Source: Villigracilis sp024434165 | GTDB lineage: Bacteria > Chloroflexota > Anaerolineae > Anaerolineales > Villigracilaceae | DNA: 64,000 nucleotides | Direction of reading: 5' to 3' | Assembly: GCA_030263665.1 (NCBI GenBank) | Contig: SZPK01000005.1 | Coordinates: forward strand, 62,001 to 126,000 | Translations under genes and position numbers: made by a program | Shown: piece after piece, positions 16,141 to 25,532 of the stretch | Position numbering within the stretch: the first letter of the stretch is position 1 | Layout: each line of letters starts with the position of its first letter | Notes under the pieces: model-generated | The model's database searches: none | What the model was told of the DNA's origin: nothing | The model's input: the letters and a program-made list of their open reading frames with translations, nothing else

Positions 16141-17466
16141 ATGTCAAGCCTAACCACAAAAGAAATCATTGACCTCAGCAGGGAATATACTTTTTTCTCC
16201 TGGTCTGTGCAGGGACAGGTCAATCCCATCCCTGTTGAAAAAGCGGAAGGCATTTACTTTTGGGATACGGATGGGAAGCGCTACATTGATTTCTCGTCCC
16301 AACTCATGAACACCAATATCGGACACCAGCATCCGAAGGTGGTCAAAGCCATTCAAGACCAGGCGGCGAAACTTTGTTTTGTTCATCCGGGAAATACGAC
16401 CGATGTCCGTGCAAAACTTGGCAAAAGACTCGCTGAAGTGACGCCGGGTAACTTGAAAAAAACCTTCTTTGCCCTTGGCGGCGCGGAAGCGAACGAGAAC
16501 GCCATCAAGATCGCCCGTTTCTATACGGGACGTCATAAAATTCTGGCGCAGTACCGTTCTTATCACGGCGCCACTCACGGTTCGATTGCCCTCACCGGCG
16601 ACTACCGCCGCCTTGCCGTGGAACCGACCATGCCGGGCGGAGTTCACTTCCTCAACCCGCATTGCTATCGCTGCCCATTCGGACAGAGGAAAGAATCCTG
16701 CAAACGCGAATGTATTTCGCATTTGGAAGAGGTCATCAAGTATGAAGGACCCGATAAGATCGCGGCGGTCATCATGGAAGGGGTGGTGGGTTCGAATGGC
16801 ATCATCGTCCCGCCGGATGATTACTGGCCCCGCGTCCGCGAGATATGCGACAAATACGGCATCCTGCTCATTTCCGACGAGGTCATGAGCGGCTGGGGGC
16901 GAACGGGCGAATGGTTCGCTGTGGATAACTGGCAGGTCGTTCCCGATATCATCACCACAGCCAAAGGCATCACCAGCGGATACGTCCCGCTCGGCGCGGT
17001 CATCGTCTCGGAGAAGATCGCCGAATTCTTCGAGGATAAATATCTCTACGCCGGTCTGACCTATAACGGACATGCCCTGTCCTGTGCGGCGGCGCTTGCC
17101 ACCATTGATGTCTATGAGGAAGATGGACTCATCGAGAACGCAAAAAAGATGGGTAATTATCTTGGGGAGTGCCTTGAAGATATCAAATCGCGTCACCCTT
17201 CGGTGGGAGACGTGCGATACATTGGGCTTTTCTCAACCATTGAGTTGGTTGCCAACCGGGAGACAAAAGAGATCATGTTTCCGTCCGTGATGGGGGAAGT
17301 AGGAAAAACCTTGCGGCAGAATGGTTTGTTCACCTTCATCATGGCGAATAATATGGGCAGCATGGTTTTTGTCGTGCCGCCGTTGTGCATTACCAAAGAG
17401 CAGCTTGATGAAGGGCTTGCCATTGTGGAAAAGGCGTTGGAAGTAGCGGATAAACAAGTGAAATAA
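16141..17466 (+). CDS. Class III PLP aminotransferase, omega-amino acid:pyruvate type
   Basis: 441 residues. Motifs: GGAEANENAIKIARFYTGR, YRSYHGATHGSIALTGDYR, ISDEVMSGWGRTGEWFA, and the Schiff-base Lys in TTAKGITSGYVPLGAVIVS. A small cysteine cluster (HCYRCPFGQRKESCKREC) is typical of a branch that includes taurine:pyruvate and beta-alanine-type aminotransferases. The immediate neighbour is a methylmalonate-semialdehyde-type dehydrogenase, which fits a beta-amino acid as donor, since beta-alanine gives malonate semialdehyde. The start at 16141 is set by GAGGAA seven bases before it. Confidence 0.85.
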   Translation: MSSLTTKEIIDLSREYTFFSWSVQGQVNPIPVEKAEGIYFWDTDGKRYIDFSSQLMNTNIGHQHPKVVKAIQDQAAKLCFVHPGNTTDVRAKLGKRLAEVTPGNLKKTFFALGGAEANENAIKIARFYTGRHKILAQYRSYHGATHGSIALTGDYRRLAVEPTMPGGVHFLNPHCYRCPFGQRKESCKRECISHLEEVIKYEGPDKIAAVIMEGVVGSNGIIVPPDDYWPRVREICDKYGILLISDEVMSGWGRTGEWFAVDNWQVVPDIITTAKGITSGYVPLGAVIVSEKIAEFFEDKYLYAGLTYNGHALSCAAALATIDVYEEDGLIENAKKMGNYLGECLEDIKSRHPSVGDVRYIGLFSTIELVANRETKEIMFPSVMGEVGKTLRQNGLFTFIMANNMGSMVFVVPPLCITKEQLDEGLAIVEKALEVADKQVK

Positions 17467-17468
17467 AG

Positions 17469-17520
17469 GTCGAAAGTCAAAGGTTGAAGGTCTGCTGACT
17501 TTTGACCTTCGACCTTTGAC
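17469..17520. repeat. Intergenic inverted repeat of 7-base units
   Basis: Left arm: GTCGAAA, GTCAAAG, GTTGAAG, GTC. Right arm (17497-17520): GAC, TTTTGAC, CTTCGAC, CTTTGAC. The arms are 24 bases each, with mostly transition differences and a TGCT-centred loop. The element begins three bases after the TAA stop of the aminotransferase and ends 17 bases before the next start codon. Confidence 0.85.
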
Positions 17521-17537
17521 TATTTTTGGAGAAACCA

Positions 17538-19004
17538 ATGGAAATTCTTAATTACATCAATGGCGAATGGACCAAGCCAAATGTCAAAGAATATGTAGAC
17601 GTCATCAACCCTGCCACGGGACAAGTCATCGCAAAAACTCCGCTCGGCACAAAAGCGGACGTGGATGCGGCGGCAAGGGCGGCACGTGAAGCCTTCGATG
17701 GCTGGCGCAGGACGCCGGTCAACGACCGCGTGCAGTATCTGTTCAAACTGCGGAATCTCATGCGCGAGAACGGCGATGAAATTGCCAAACTCATTACCAA
17801 TGAATGCGGTAAAACCTTTGAAGAAGCCAAAGCCGAGATGGTACGCGCCTACGAGAACGTGGAAGTCGCCTGTGGGATGCCGCATCTGGGCAAGGGCGAG
17901 TTTGTGGAAGACATCGCCCCAGGCATTGACGAGATCATGATTCGCCAGCCGGTGGGGGTATGCGCCACGATCGCGCCGTTCAACTTCCCTGGCATGATTC
18001 CGTTTTGGTATTTGCCCTACGCGCTGGCGGCAGGCAACACCTACATCGTCAAACCGTCCGAAAAAGTGCCGATGACGATGCAGTTCATTTTCAAACTCAT
18101 CGAGCAGGTCGGTTTTCCGAAGGGCGTGGTCAACATGGTCAATGGCGCGAAGGAAGCGGTGGATGGCGTTCTCGAACATCCCGCCGTCCGCGCGATCACT
18201 TTCGTTGGCTCGACCGGCACCGCGAAATACATTTACGCCACCGCAGCGGCGCACGGCAAACGGGTGCAGGCGCAAGGCGGGGCGAAGAATCCCGTTATCA
18301 TCCTGCCCGATGCGGATATGGAAATGGCGACGAAGATCGTCGCCGACTCAGCCTTCGGGTGTGCGGGTCAGCGCTGCCTGGCGGTTTCGCTTGCGGTGAC
18401 GGTTGCCGAGGCGAAGAACGAATTCACCGAATTGATTTGCGACGCGGCATCGTCGCGCGTGGTCGGCTACGGCATGGAATCGGGCGTGCAGATGGGACCG
18501 GTCATCAACCAAGCCAGCCGGCAGAGAATCGAGCAGTTGATTGGACTCGGCGCGCAGGAAGGCGCAGGCATCCCCGTAGATGGACGCGGGACGAGAATCA
18601 AAGGCTATGAGGGTGGATTCTTCGTCAGACCGACGATTCTCTCCGAGGTCCAGCCGGGAAGCGAGATTGCGCGGACGGAAATCTTTGGACCGGTGCTGAG
18701 TCTCATGCACGTCAATACGATTGATGAAGCCATTCAACTGGTCAACAGCGGGCAGTACGGCAACCAGGCGAGTCTGTTCACCACCAGCGGCAATGCGGCG
18801 CGCAGGTTCCGGTATGAGGCGGAGGCGGGCAATATCGGCATCAACATTGGGGTTGCCGCGCCGATGGCGTTCTTCCCGTTCAGCGGCTGGAAAGATAGTT
18901 TCTTCGGCGACATGCACGGGCAGGGGATGGATGCGGTGGAGTTCTTCACGCAGAAGAAGGTGGTGGTGGAGCGGTGGCCCAAGGAGTGGTCGAGAAAGTT
19001 TTGA
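17538..19004 (+). CDS. mmsA: CoA-acylating methylmalonate-semialdehyde dehydrogenase family
   Basis: 488 residues. This aldehyde dehydrogenase branch oxidises methylmalonate or malonate semialdehyde to propionyl- or acetyl-CoA with NAD and CoA. Seen: NYINGEWTKP at the N-terminus, IAPFNFPGMIPFWYLPYA, VGSTGTAKYIYATAAAHGK, GGAKNPVIILPDAD, and the catalytic Cys in AFGCAGQRCLAV. These segments follow the MmsA/IolA pattern rather than the NAD-only aldehyde dehydrogenases. Next to a beta-amino-acid-type aminotransferase it could finish beta-alanine or 3-aminoisobutyrate breakdown. The start at 17538 follows TGGAGAAACC. Confidence 0.88.
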   Translation: MEILNYINGEWTKPNVKEYVDVINPATGQVIAKTPLGTKADVDAAARAAREAFDGWRRTPVNDRVQYLFKLRNLMRENGDEIAKLITNECGKTFEEAKAEMVRAYENVEVACGMPHLGKGEFVEDIAPGIDEIMIRQPVGVCATIAPFNFPGMIPFWYLPYALAAGNTYIVKPSEKVPMTMQFIFKLIEQVGFPKGVVNMVNGAKEAVDGVLEHPAVRAITFVGSTGTAKYIYATAAAHGKRVQAQGGAKNPVIILPDADMEMATKIVADSAFGCAGQRCLAVSLAVTVAEAKNEFTELICDAASSRVVGYGMESGVQMGPVINQASRQRIEQLIGLGAQEGAGIPVDGRGTRIKGYEGGFFVRPTILSEVQPGSEIARTEIFGPVLSLMHVNTIDEAIQLVNSGQYGNQASLFTTSGNAARRFRYEAEAGNIGINIGVAAPMAFFPFSGWKDSFFGDMHGQGMDAVEFFTQKKVVVERWPKEWSRKF

Positions 19005-19011
19005 AAAGCAG

Positions 19012-19051
19012 AGGAATGGAGAATTAGAAAATTTTCCATTCCTCCAATTCT
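19012..19051. repeat. Octamer element with inverted copies
   Basis: Five contiguous 8-base units: AGGAATGG, AGAATTAG, AAAATTTT, CCATTCCT, CCAATTCT. The fourth is the exact reverse complement of the first, and the fifth that of the second with one change, around the palindromic AAAATTTT. It begins eight bases after the mmsA stop. Confidence 0.75.
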
Positions 19052-19079
19052 CTTTGTTTCTTTTGTTACGAGGAAAATT

Positions 19080-20441
19080 ATGAAGTTTGATTACGAAGAC
19101 GCATTGGATTATTCATCGCGCTGGCTGGATGTGATTCACAGGAACGAATTTCCCTCGGTGGAAGAGGCGCATCGAATCATTGACGAGTCGAAGCATAACT
19201 TTGCCGAGCATTACAACCGCAACTGGCTGGAATACCGCAAGTCCGTGACCGAGGCGGGCGATTGGGCGGCGGTGGAATGGAGCGGCTCAGGCGCGGTGTT
19301 CAAGGATGTGCTGGGGCGGGAGTATCTCGATTTTCTCGGCGGCTTTGGCATGATGGACCTGGGCTGGAGTCATCCCGACGTGGTGAAGACGGTGCGCGCG
19401 CAGTTGGAACGTTCGCCCATGCCTTCGCAGGAATTGCTCGATCCGCTGCGCGGCGTGCTGGCGAAACTGCTGGCAGCGATCACGCCCGGCGATTTGAAAT
19501 ACAGCTGGTTCGGCGCGAGCGGCACGGAAGCCAACGAAGCCGCGATGAAGATCGCCAAGCTTTACACAGGCAAAACGGCGTTCATCGTGGCGGTGAAAGG
19601 CTTTCACGGCAAGACGATGGGCTCGCTTTCGCTGATGGGCAAATCCGATTTCCGCGCGCCGGTGGGACCGCTCTATGCCGGGCAGGTGTATCACGTCCCG
19701 TTCGGCGATGCGGAGGCGGTGGAAAAGCAGTTGGAAATTTGCGATAAAGTGGGCATTGGCGTGGCGGCGGTGATGTTCGAGCCGATTCAGGGCGAGTCGG
19801 GCGCGATCGTGCCGCCGGATGATTTTTGGACCCGCATCCGCGCCGCGACGAAGAAATACGGCGTGCTGCTGATCGCGGATGAAGTGCAAACGGGTCTGGG
19901 TCGGACCGGGAAGCTGTGGGGCGTCCAGCATTGGGATGTCGTGCCGGATATTTTGACGGTCGCCAAGTCTTTGGGCGGCGGCGTGATGCCCATCAGCGCG
20001 GTGACGACGACCGAGGAAATTTTCAAGCCGATGATGTACCCGAATCCGTTCATGCACACCACCACCACCGGCGGGGGAGCGCTGGCGTGTTCGGCGGCGA
20101 TTGCGGCGATTCACGTTACGCTGCGCGAAAAACTTTGGGAACAGGCCGCGGAAAAGGGCGCGTATTTGATGCCGCAACTGCAAAATTTTGTTGTAAAATA
20201 CCCGCACATTTTCGACCGTGTGACAGGCAGAGGTTTATTGATTGGCATGCACTTCAAAAACCCGGAGACAGGTTACAAGGTTGCAGCGGGATTATTCAAG
20301 CGCGGCGTGCTCGTGGCGGGAACCCTGACCAGCGCGCAGACGATTCGCATCGAGCCGCCCCTGGTGGTCACGTATGATCAGATGGACGAATTGTTAAATC
20401 GGCTGGGCGACGTCCTGACGGAAATCAGCAGGACCATGTAA
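19080..20441 (+). CDS. patA: Putrescine aminotransferase
   Basis: 453 residues, class III PLP fold. It resembles E. coli PatA (YgjG) along its length: YRKSVTEAGDWAAVEW, MPSQELLDPLRGVLAKLLA, TPGDLKYSWFGASGTEANE, ADEVQTGLGRTGKLWG, the Schiff-base Lys in TVAKSLGGGVMPISAV, then HTTTTGGGALACSAA and VLVAGTLTSAQTIRIEPPL. The expected reaction converts putrescine and 2-oxoglutarate to 4-aminobutanal (which cyclises to pyrroline) and glutamate. Its place directly before a PotABCD polyamine importer supports this substrate. Cadaverine or longer diamines could also be used. Confidence 0.88.
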   Translation: MKFDYEDALDYSSRWLDVIHRNEFPSVEEAHRIIDESKHNFAEHYNRNWLEYRKSVTEAGDWAAVEWSGSGAVFKDVLGREYLDFLGGFGMMDLGWSHPDVVKTVRAQLERSPMPSQELLDPLRGVLAKLLAAITPGDLKYSWFGASGTEANEAAMKIAKLYTGKTAFIVAVKGFHGKTMGSLSLMGKSDFRAPVGPLYAGQVYHVPFGDAEAVEKQLEICDKVGIGVAAVMFEPIQGESGAIVPPDDFWTRIRAATKKYGVLLIADEVQTGLGRTGKLWGVQHWDVVPDILTVAKSLGGGVMPISAVTTTEEIFKPMMYPNPFMHTTTTGGGALACSAAIAAIHVTLREKLWEQAAEKGAYLMPQLQNFVVKYPHIFDRVTGRGLLIGMHFKNPETGYKVAAGLFKRGVLVAGTLTSAQTIRIEPPLVVTYDQMDELLNRLGDVLTEISRTM

Positions 20442-20516
20442 GTCATCTTTTGGAATACCGGCCTGGGAAATTGCCGGAACGCTTTGAAAGAATCTATTCC
20501 ACAATGGAGAAGAGAG

Positions 20517-21632
20517 ATGGCAAGCGAATTTGCGGTTGAGTTGCGGGATGTCGTCAAACGGTTCATTACCCCGGAGGGCAATGAAATTGCGGCGGTGGAT
20601 CATGTGACCATGCAGATCAAGAACGGCGAGTTCTTTTCGATGCTGGGCTCCTCCGGCTGCGGCAAGACGACCTCCCTGCGCATGATTGCGGGCTTCGAGT
20701 GGCCTTCGGAGGGCGAGGTTTACATCGAAGGCAGGGCAATGGGGCACACGCCGCCCTATCAACGCAAGGTCAATACGGTGTTTCAGAACTACGCCCTGTT
20801 CCAGCACATGACGGTTTACCAGAACGTCGCCTTTGGCTTGGAGATGGAAGGGGCGACTCCCGATGAGATCAAAAAACGGGTCGGGCGCGCCCTGGAAATG
20901 GTGCAGTTGACCGGTATGGAGCGCCGCCGTCCGCGCCAGCTTTCGGGGGGTCAGCAGCAGCGTGTGGCGGTGGCGCGCGCGCTGGTCAAAACCCCGGACG
21001 TGCTCCTGCTCGATGAGCCGCTCGGCGCGCTGGATTTGAAACTCCGCAAGGAAATGCAGCTTGAATTGAAGGCGCTTCAACAACAGCTCGGCATTACGTT
21101 CATCTATGTGACGCACGACCAGGAGGAAGCCCTGACCATGTCCGACCGCATTGCGGTGATGAGCAAGGGACAGGTTCAGCAAATGGGCACGCCGGTGGAA
21201 ATTTACGAACGCCCGACCAACAAGTTCGTGGCAGACTTTATCGGGGAGTCGAACTTCCTCGAAGGCAGGATCAAGTCCCTGTCCGCGAAGGAGGCGAGTG
21301 TTTTCATCCCGGCGTTGAATGCGGAAGTAAGGGGCATGCCCATGTCGCAGGGTCTGGTCAATGGAGAAGAGGTGGTGGTATCCATCCGCCCCGAGAAGGT
21401 TCGGATCGTGGAAAAGGCGGCGAAGGGCGAGGGCATGTTCAGGGGGCGGGTGTTGACCTCGGTGTATATCGGCTCGGATACCCACGTGTATTTGGACGTT
21501 CGCGGAATTCGGATGAAGGTGATGGAACAGAATCGTATCTCGCGGCTCGACCCGTCTTCGTTTTACGTGAAGGACCAGGAAATCACGATCTTTCTGATGC
21601 CGGAAAACACGCTCGTTTTGAAAAAGGAGTAG
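20517..21632 (+). CDS. potA: Polyamine ABC transporter ATPase PotA
   Basis: 371 residues. Walker A GSSGCGKTTS, Q-loop QNYALFQHMTVYQNVAFG, signature LSGGQQQRVAVARALV, Walker B VLLLDEPLGALD, and H-loop THDQEEALTMSD are all intact. The C-terminal TOBE region (about 280-371) is typical of PotA/CysA importers. The start at 20517 follows GGAGAAGAG. It is the first gene of potABCD and follows the putrescine aminotransferase by 75 bases. Confidence 0.95.
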   Translation: MASEFAVELRDVVKRFITPEGNEIAAVDHVTMQIKNGEFFSMLGSSGCGKTTSLRMIAGFEWPSEGEVYIEGRAMGHTPPYQRKVNTVFQNYALFQHMTVYQNVAFGLEMEGATPDEIKKRVGRALEMVQLTGMERRRPRQLSGGQQQRVAVARALVKTPDVLLLDEPLGALDLKLRKEMQLELKALQQQLGITFIYVTHDQEEALTMSDRIAVMSKGQVQQMGTPVEIYERPTNKFVADFIGESNFLEGRIKSLSAKEASVFIPALNAEVRGMPMSQGLVNGEEVVVSIRPEKVRIVEKAAKGEGMFRGRVLTSVYIGSDTHVYLDVRGIRMKVMEQNRISRLDPSSFYVKDQEITIFLMPENTLVLKKE

Positions 21633-21635
21633 CCC

Positions 21636-22559
21636 ATGCTTCAGCGTCTTCGTGAGAACAAATCGGCGCAGGGCACGCTCCTGGCGCTGCCGACCACCCT
21701 TTGGCTGTTCGTGCTTCTGGTCATCCCCCTGTTTCTGACGCTCGTGGTGAGTTTTGGAAGGCGCAGCCCGGACGGGGACGTGATCTACACCTTCACGCTC
21801 GATAATTACATCCGCCTGCTCGGTTACAGCACGGACTGTCCCAACGGTCAAGCCTCCTGTTTCGACCCGCTTTACGTCAATATTCTGTTGCGTTCGCTTT
21901 CACTGGCGTTCAATACCACTGTGATCGTGATCCTGCTTGCCTACCCGCTGGCGTACTTTATCGCCCGCGCACACCCCAAACGGCGCAATTTGTTCCTGTT
22001 CCTGGTGCTGATTCCCTTGTGGACGAATTTCGTCATCCGTGTCTATGCGTGGATGATGCTCCTGCGCAAGGAGGGCGCGATCAATATCGTCATCGGCTGG
22101 TTGGCGAACCTGTTGAACATCCCGTTTACGCCGCTCGAAATGCTCTACACGCCGGGGGCGGTTTTGGTGGGCATGGTATACGAGTTCCTGCCGTTCATGA
22201 TTCTGCCGATCTTTACTTCGCTGGAAAAGATTGACAACTCGCTCTATGAGGCGGCGGCGGACCTGGGCGCCAACGCTTTCCGCACCTTCCTGCGGGTCAC
22301 GCTTCCGCTCTCGATGCCGGGCGTGGTTGCCGGGACCATTTTGGTGTTCATCCCGGTGATGGGCACGTTCGTCGTTTCGGATATCCTCGGCGGGCGGCAG
22401 GTGATTTTGGTGGGCAACCTCATCCAGCGTCAATTCCTCGATGCGCGCGACCCGACCTTCGGCTCAGCCGCCTCGCTGATTCTGATGGTGATGACGCTCA
22501 TCGTCACCTACTTCTACACACGCAAATTCGGGTTCGGAGAGGAGATCGTCGCCGCATGA
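21636..22559 (+). CDS. potB: Polyamine ABC transporter permease PotB
   Basis: 307 residues with six membrane segments. The EAA loop that docks on PotA is EAAADLGANAFRTFLRVTLPL. An extracellular insert after the first helix (from about YTFTLDNYIRLL to CFDPLYVNILL) is normal for PotB. The start is preceded by AAAAAGGAG and lies 3 bases after the potA stop. Confidence 0.94.
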   Translation: MLQRLRENKSAQGTLLALPTTLWLFVLLVIPLFLTLVVSFGRRSPDGDVIYTFTLDNYIRLLGYSTDCPNGQASCFDPLYVNILLRSLSLAFNTTVIVILLAYPLAYFIARAHPKRRNLFLFLVLIPLWTNFVIRVYAWMMLLRKEGAINIVIGWLANLLNIPFTPLEMLYTPGAVLVGMVYEFLPFMILPIFTSLEKIDNSLYEAAADLGANAFRTFLRVTLPLSMPGVVAGTILVFIPVMGTFVVSDILGGRQVILVGNLIQRQFLDARDPTFGSAASLILMVMTLIVTYFYTRKFGFGEEIVAA

Positions 22560-22599
22560 CATCCTGCGCTGCGTCCCCGTTGGAAATGGAGTGTGCGGC

Positions 22600-23502
22600 A
22601 TGAATCCGCATCGCCGTTCCCCCCTTGTCCTTGCCGCCACCGCCCTCGTGTACTTCTTTCTGTACGCGCCAATCGTCATCCTGATCCTTTACTCGTTCAA
22701 CGCCTCGCGCGCGAACGTGAGGTTCGAGGGCTTCATCCCGTCCTTCAACGAGCGGGTGGTCATGGATGGAAGCACGGTCAAAGCGAGTCCCTGCGGTCCG
22801 TTTCATTGGTATTGTGACCTTTCCAAAAACGACGATGTCATCGAAGCCGCCGGGAATACGCTGACCATCGCCTTTACCGCCACCATCGTCGCCACGATCA
22901 TCGGGACCATGGCGGCGATTGCCATGCAGCGTTACGATTTCAAACTGAAGCCGTTTTCCCAGGTTTCGCTCTACATCCCGATCGTGATTCCCGAAATCGT
23001 CATGGGTATCGGAATCCTGACCTTGTTCAGCCAGTTGTTCGGCTGGGTGAATACCGCGTTTGGGCTGACCGGTGACACCCGCCTTTCCCTCGGCATTGCC
23101 ACCGTGACCGTGAGCCACATCGCGTTCATGGTCCCGTTTGTGACGCTGGTGGTGCAGGCGCGCCTGCAGGGCTTCGATAAATCCTTCGAGGAAGCCGCCA
23201 TGGACCTCGGCGCGAACGAATGGACGACCTTCCGCCGCGTCACCTTTCCGATGATTCTGCCGGGCGTCCTCTCCGGCGCGCTGCTGGCGTTCACCCTTTC
23301 GCTGGACGATTTCGTGATCACCTTTTTCACCAACGGTCCTGGCTCCACAACCCTGCCGATCTACGTCTATGGTTTGCTCAGGCGCATCATCACCCCGCAA
23401 GTGAATGCGCTTTCGACGGTATGGATCCTGATCGTCTTTGTGGCGGTTTTGCTGCTGCAATCGCTGCAAAGCCGCGAGGAAGCGCCGTCCCGCGCCAAAT
23501 GA
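22600..23502 (+). CDS. potC: Polyamine ABC transporter permease PotC
   Basis: 300 residues, six membrane segments. The EAA motif is EEAAMDLGANEWTTFRRV, and LSLDDFVITFFTNGPG near the C-terminus is a PotC hallmark. The loop after helix 1 contains an insert with two Cys (SPCGPFHWYCDLSKND) that could form a disulfide outside the cell. The frame is open to a GTG at 22591, but the ATG at 22600 is better placed behind GGAG. Confidence 0.94.
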   Translation: MNPHRRSPLVLAATALVYFFLYAPIVILILYSFNASRANVRFEGFIPSFNERVVMDGSTVKASPCGPFHWYCDLSKNDDVIEAAGNTLTIAFTATIVATIIGTMAAIAMQRYDFKLKPFSQVSLYIPIVIPEIVMGIGILTLFSQLFGWVNTAFGLTGDTRLSLGIATVTVSHIAFMVPFVTLVVQARLQGFDKSFEEAAMDLGANEWTTFRRVTFPMILPGVLSGALLAFTLSLDDFVITFFTNGPGSTTLPIYVYGLLRRIITPQVNALSTVWILIVFVAVLLLQSLQSREEAPSRAK

Positions 23503-23568
23503 TGTGTGTAATCCGCGCGCGAAGTTCCTGAAGTGCGCGTGATCGAAAACAAACAAAGGAGTGAGAAA

Positions 23569-24717
23569 ATGCTAAAAAAAACCATCTTCAACCTGCTGGC
23601 TCTCTTTGTCGTCCTCAGCCTTGCGCTGACAGCCTGCGGAGGGGGAGGCACCGAACAGCCCGCTGAAACAGGCGAGAAGGTCACCTCCAGCGGCTACGTG
23701 TGCCCGGAGCCGGAGTTCCCCATGGAAGTGACCTCCACGGAACTGAACATCTTCGTTTGGACGGAATACATCCCTCCCGATATGATCGAATGCTTCGAGT
23801 TGGTTTACGGCATCACGGTCAACCGCGATGAGTACTCTTCCAACGAAGAAATGTACGCCAAGGTCTCTGCAGGCGGCACGAACTACGACCTGGTCCAGCC
23901 GACCGACTACATCGTCCCGCTGATGATTCGCCAGGGATTGTTGCAGGAGCTCGACCAGGCGAAACTTCCGGTAATGAAGAACTTCGACGACAATTACCTG
24001 AACCTGAGCTTCGACCCCGGCAACAAATACACCATCCCTTATCAGGCTGGCACCGACGCCATCGTGGTCAATACAGACGCGGTTGAAAACGTCCCGCAGT
24101 CCTGGGCAGACCTGTGGAATCCCGAATACGCCGGGCGCATGGTCTTCCTCGATGATTCCCGTGCCGTCATTGGTTTGACCCTGTTGACCCTCGGCTACGA
24201 TGTCAACACCACCGACCCCGCCGAACTTGAAGAAGCCAAGAACAAACTCGCCGAGCTGGTTCCCAACATCAAACTGTTCGACAGCGACAGCCCCAAGACC
24301 GCCCTGATCGCAGGCGACGTGGACCTGGGCATGACCTGGACGGCGGAAGCCCTGCTCGCCCAGCAGGAAAATCCCGCCATCGAATACATCTACCCAACCG
24401 AAGGCGCCATCCTCTGGCAGGATAACTGGGCAATGCTCAAGGAAGCCCCGCATGCCGACGCCGCATACGCCTGGCTAAACTACACGATGCAGGGCAACAT
24501 CTTCTGGATGATGCTGCGCGACTTCCCGTACACCAACCCGAACGCCGCTGCGTTGGAATACGCCCAGGCGAACGAGACGGAACTGTACGATACGTACATG
24601 AATTCCCCGATTACGAACACCCCGCCTGAGGTCGTCCAGAAGGGGCACCGCATCGAAGATGTCGGCGAAGCGACCCCGTTATACGACAACATCTGGGTCG
24701 AAGTAAAAGGTAACTGA
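23569..24717 (+). CDS. potD: Polyamine-binding lipoprotein PotD
   Basis: 382 residues. The signal peptide (1-22) ends in a lipobox LTAC with Cys23, so the mature protein is a lipid-anchored receptor. The mature part has the PotD pattern: LNIFVWTEYIPPDMIECFE, VNRDEYSSNEEMYAKV, YDLVQPTDYIVPLMIRQGLL, and acidic and aromatic residues suited to bind polyamine amines. The frame is open upstream to a GTG at 23533, but the ATG at 23569 follows AAAGGAG and places the signal peptide at the start. A terminator follows. Confidence 0.95.
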   Translation: MLKKTIFNLLALFVVLSLALTACGGGGTEQPAETGEKVTSSGYVCPEPEFPMEVTSTELNIFVWTEYIPPDMIECFELVYGITVNRDEYSSNEEMYAKVSAGGTNYDLVQPTDYIVPLMIRQGLLQELDQAKLPVMKNFDDNYLNLSFDPGNKYTIPYQAGTDAIVVNTDAVENVPQSWADLWNPEYAGRMVFLDDSRAVIGLTLLTLGYDVNTTDPAELEEAKNKLAELVPNIKLFDSDSPKTALIAGDVDLGMTWTAEALLAQQENPAIEYIYPTEGAILWQDNWAMLKEAPHADAAYAWLNYTMQGNIFWMMLRDFPYTNPNAAALEYAQANETELYDTYMNSPITNTPPEVVQKGHRIEDVGEATPLYDNIWVEVKGN

Positions 24718-24746
24718 ACCGCAGCAGGCAATACGTGTTGAAAAAT

Positions 24747-24775
24747 ACCCCGGTGGGAAACTGCCGGGGGTTTTT
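24747..24775 (+). terminator. Rho-independent terminator after potD
   Basis: CCCCGG and CCGGGG pair around a ten-base loop and are followed by TTTTT. It closes the potABCD transcript. Confidence 0.88.
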
Positions 24776-24895
24776 CGTGTAGCCAGAATTCTGCTTCCGG
24801 CTTTTACCTGACGGAAACGAAAGTGAATAAATCTAGCGATAAAAGTGAAAAAAAGTTATAAATATATTGACTATAATGAAAAAAAGGTATAAACT

Positions 24896-25369
24896 ATGAA
24901 CATGGAAAGCTTTATCGGCACCGGGAACCGTGACCGGCTCGATGATATTGACCGTCACATCATCAACGCCCTCCATGCCGATGGTCGCGTCGCGTTTGCG
25001 CAGTTGGCAGAGCAATTGAAGGTCTCGCCCGGCATGATCCGCCAGCGCTACAACCGCCTCGTCGAACTCGGCTACCTCAAAGTCGTGGCTGTTACCAACC
25101 CGCTAATGATGGGCAAGCGCACCATGGCGATGATCGGCATCCGCACCGATGGGCGCAAAATGCTCGACGTGGCGAACAAGCTCATCCAGTTCGACGAAGT
25201 CGTCTACATCGTCGTCGTCAGCGGCAGGTTCGACATCATGATCGAAGTATTCTGCCGCGACCACGAAGACCTGCTCGCGTTCATGACCGAAAAACTCGCC
25301 AAAGTGGACGGCGTCCGCGAGACGGAATCCTTCATGCACTTGAAGATCGTCAAAGAGATTTACTTCTGA
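24896..25369 (+). CDS. Lrp/AsnC family transcriptional regulator
   Basis: 157 residues. The winged helix (LDDIDRHIINALHADGRVAFAQLAEQLKVSPGMIRQRYNRL) is followed by a RAM domain (VVYIVVVSGRFDIMIEVFCRD). It starts at the ATG at 24896 or at 24902. AAGG lies eight bases before the first; a TATAAA at 24888-24893 lies eight bases before the second and would suit a leaderless message. The upstream 24840-24895 is very AT-rich with TATAAT at 24872-24877. It is placed between potABCD and the saccharopine-dehydrogenase-like gene and probably controls one or both. Confidence 0.92.
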   Translation: MNMESFIGTGNRDRLDDIDRHIINALHADGRVAFAQLAEQLKVSPGMIRQRYNRLVELGYLKVVAVTNPLMMGKRTMAMIGIRTDGRKMLDVANKLIQFDEVVYIVVVSGRFDIMIEVFCRDHEDLLAFMTEKLAKVDGVRETESFMHLKIVKEIYF

Positions 25370-25532
25370 TACGAAAACCGCATCAGCCCGGACCTCGAAC
25401 CTGCCCCGGCTCCCAAAGCGATGCCGCCCTCAAAGTTGGTCCGCCGGACTCGACCCATGGCGGGATTCCCCTGCTCAAGTTCATCCTAACCCGCGCAGGC
25501 GTGGGTTATAAAACAAACGGAGAACCAATCTC

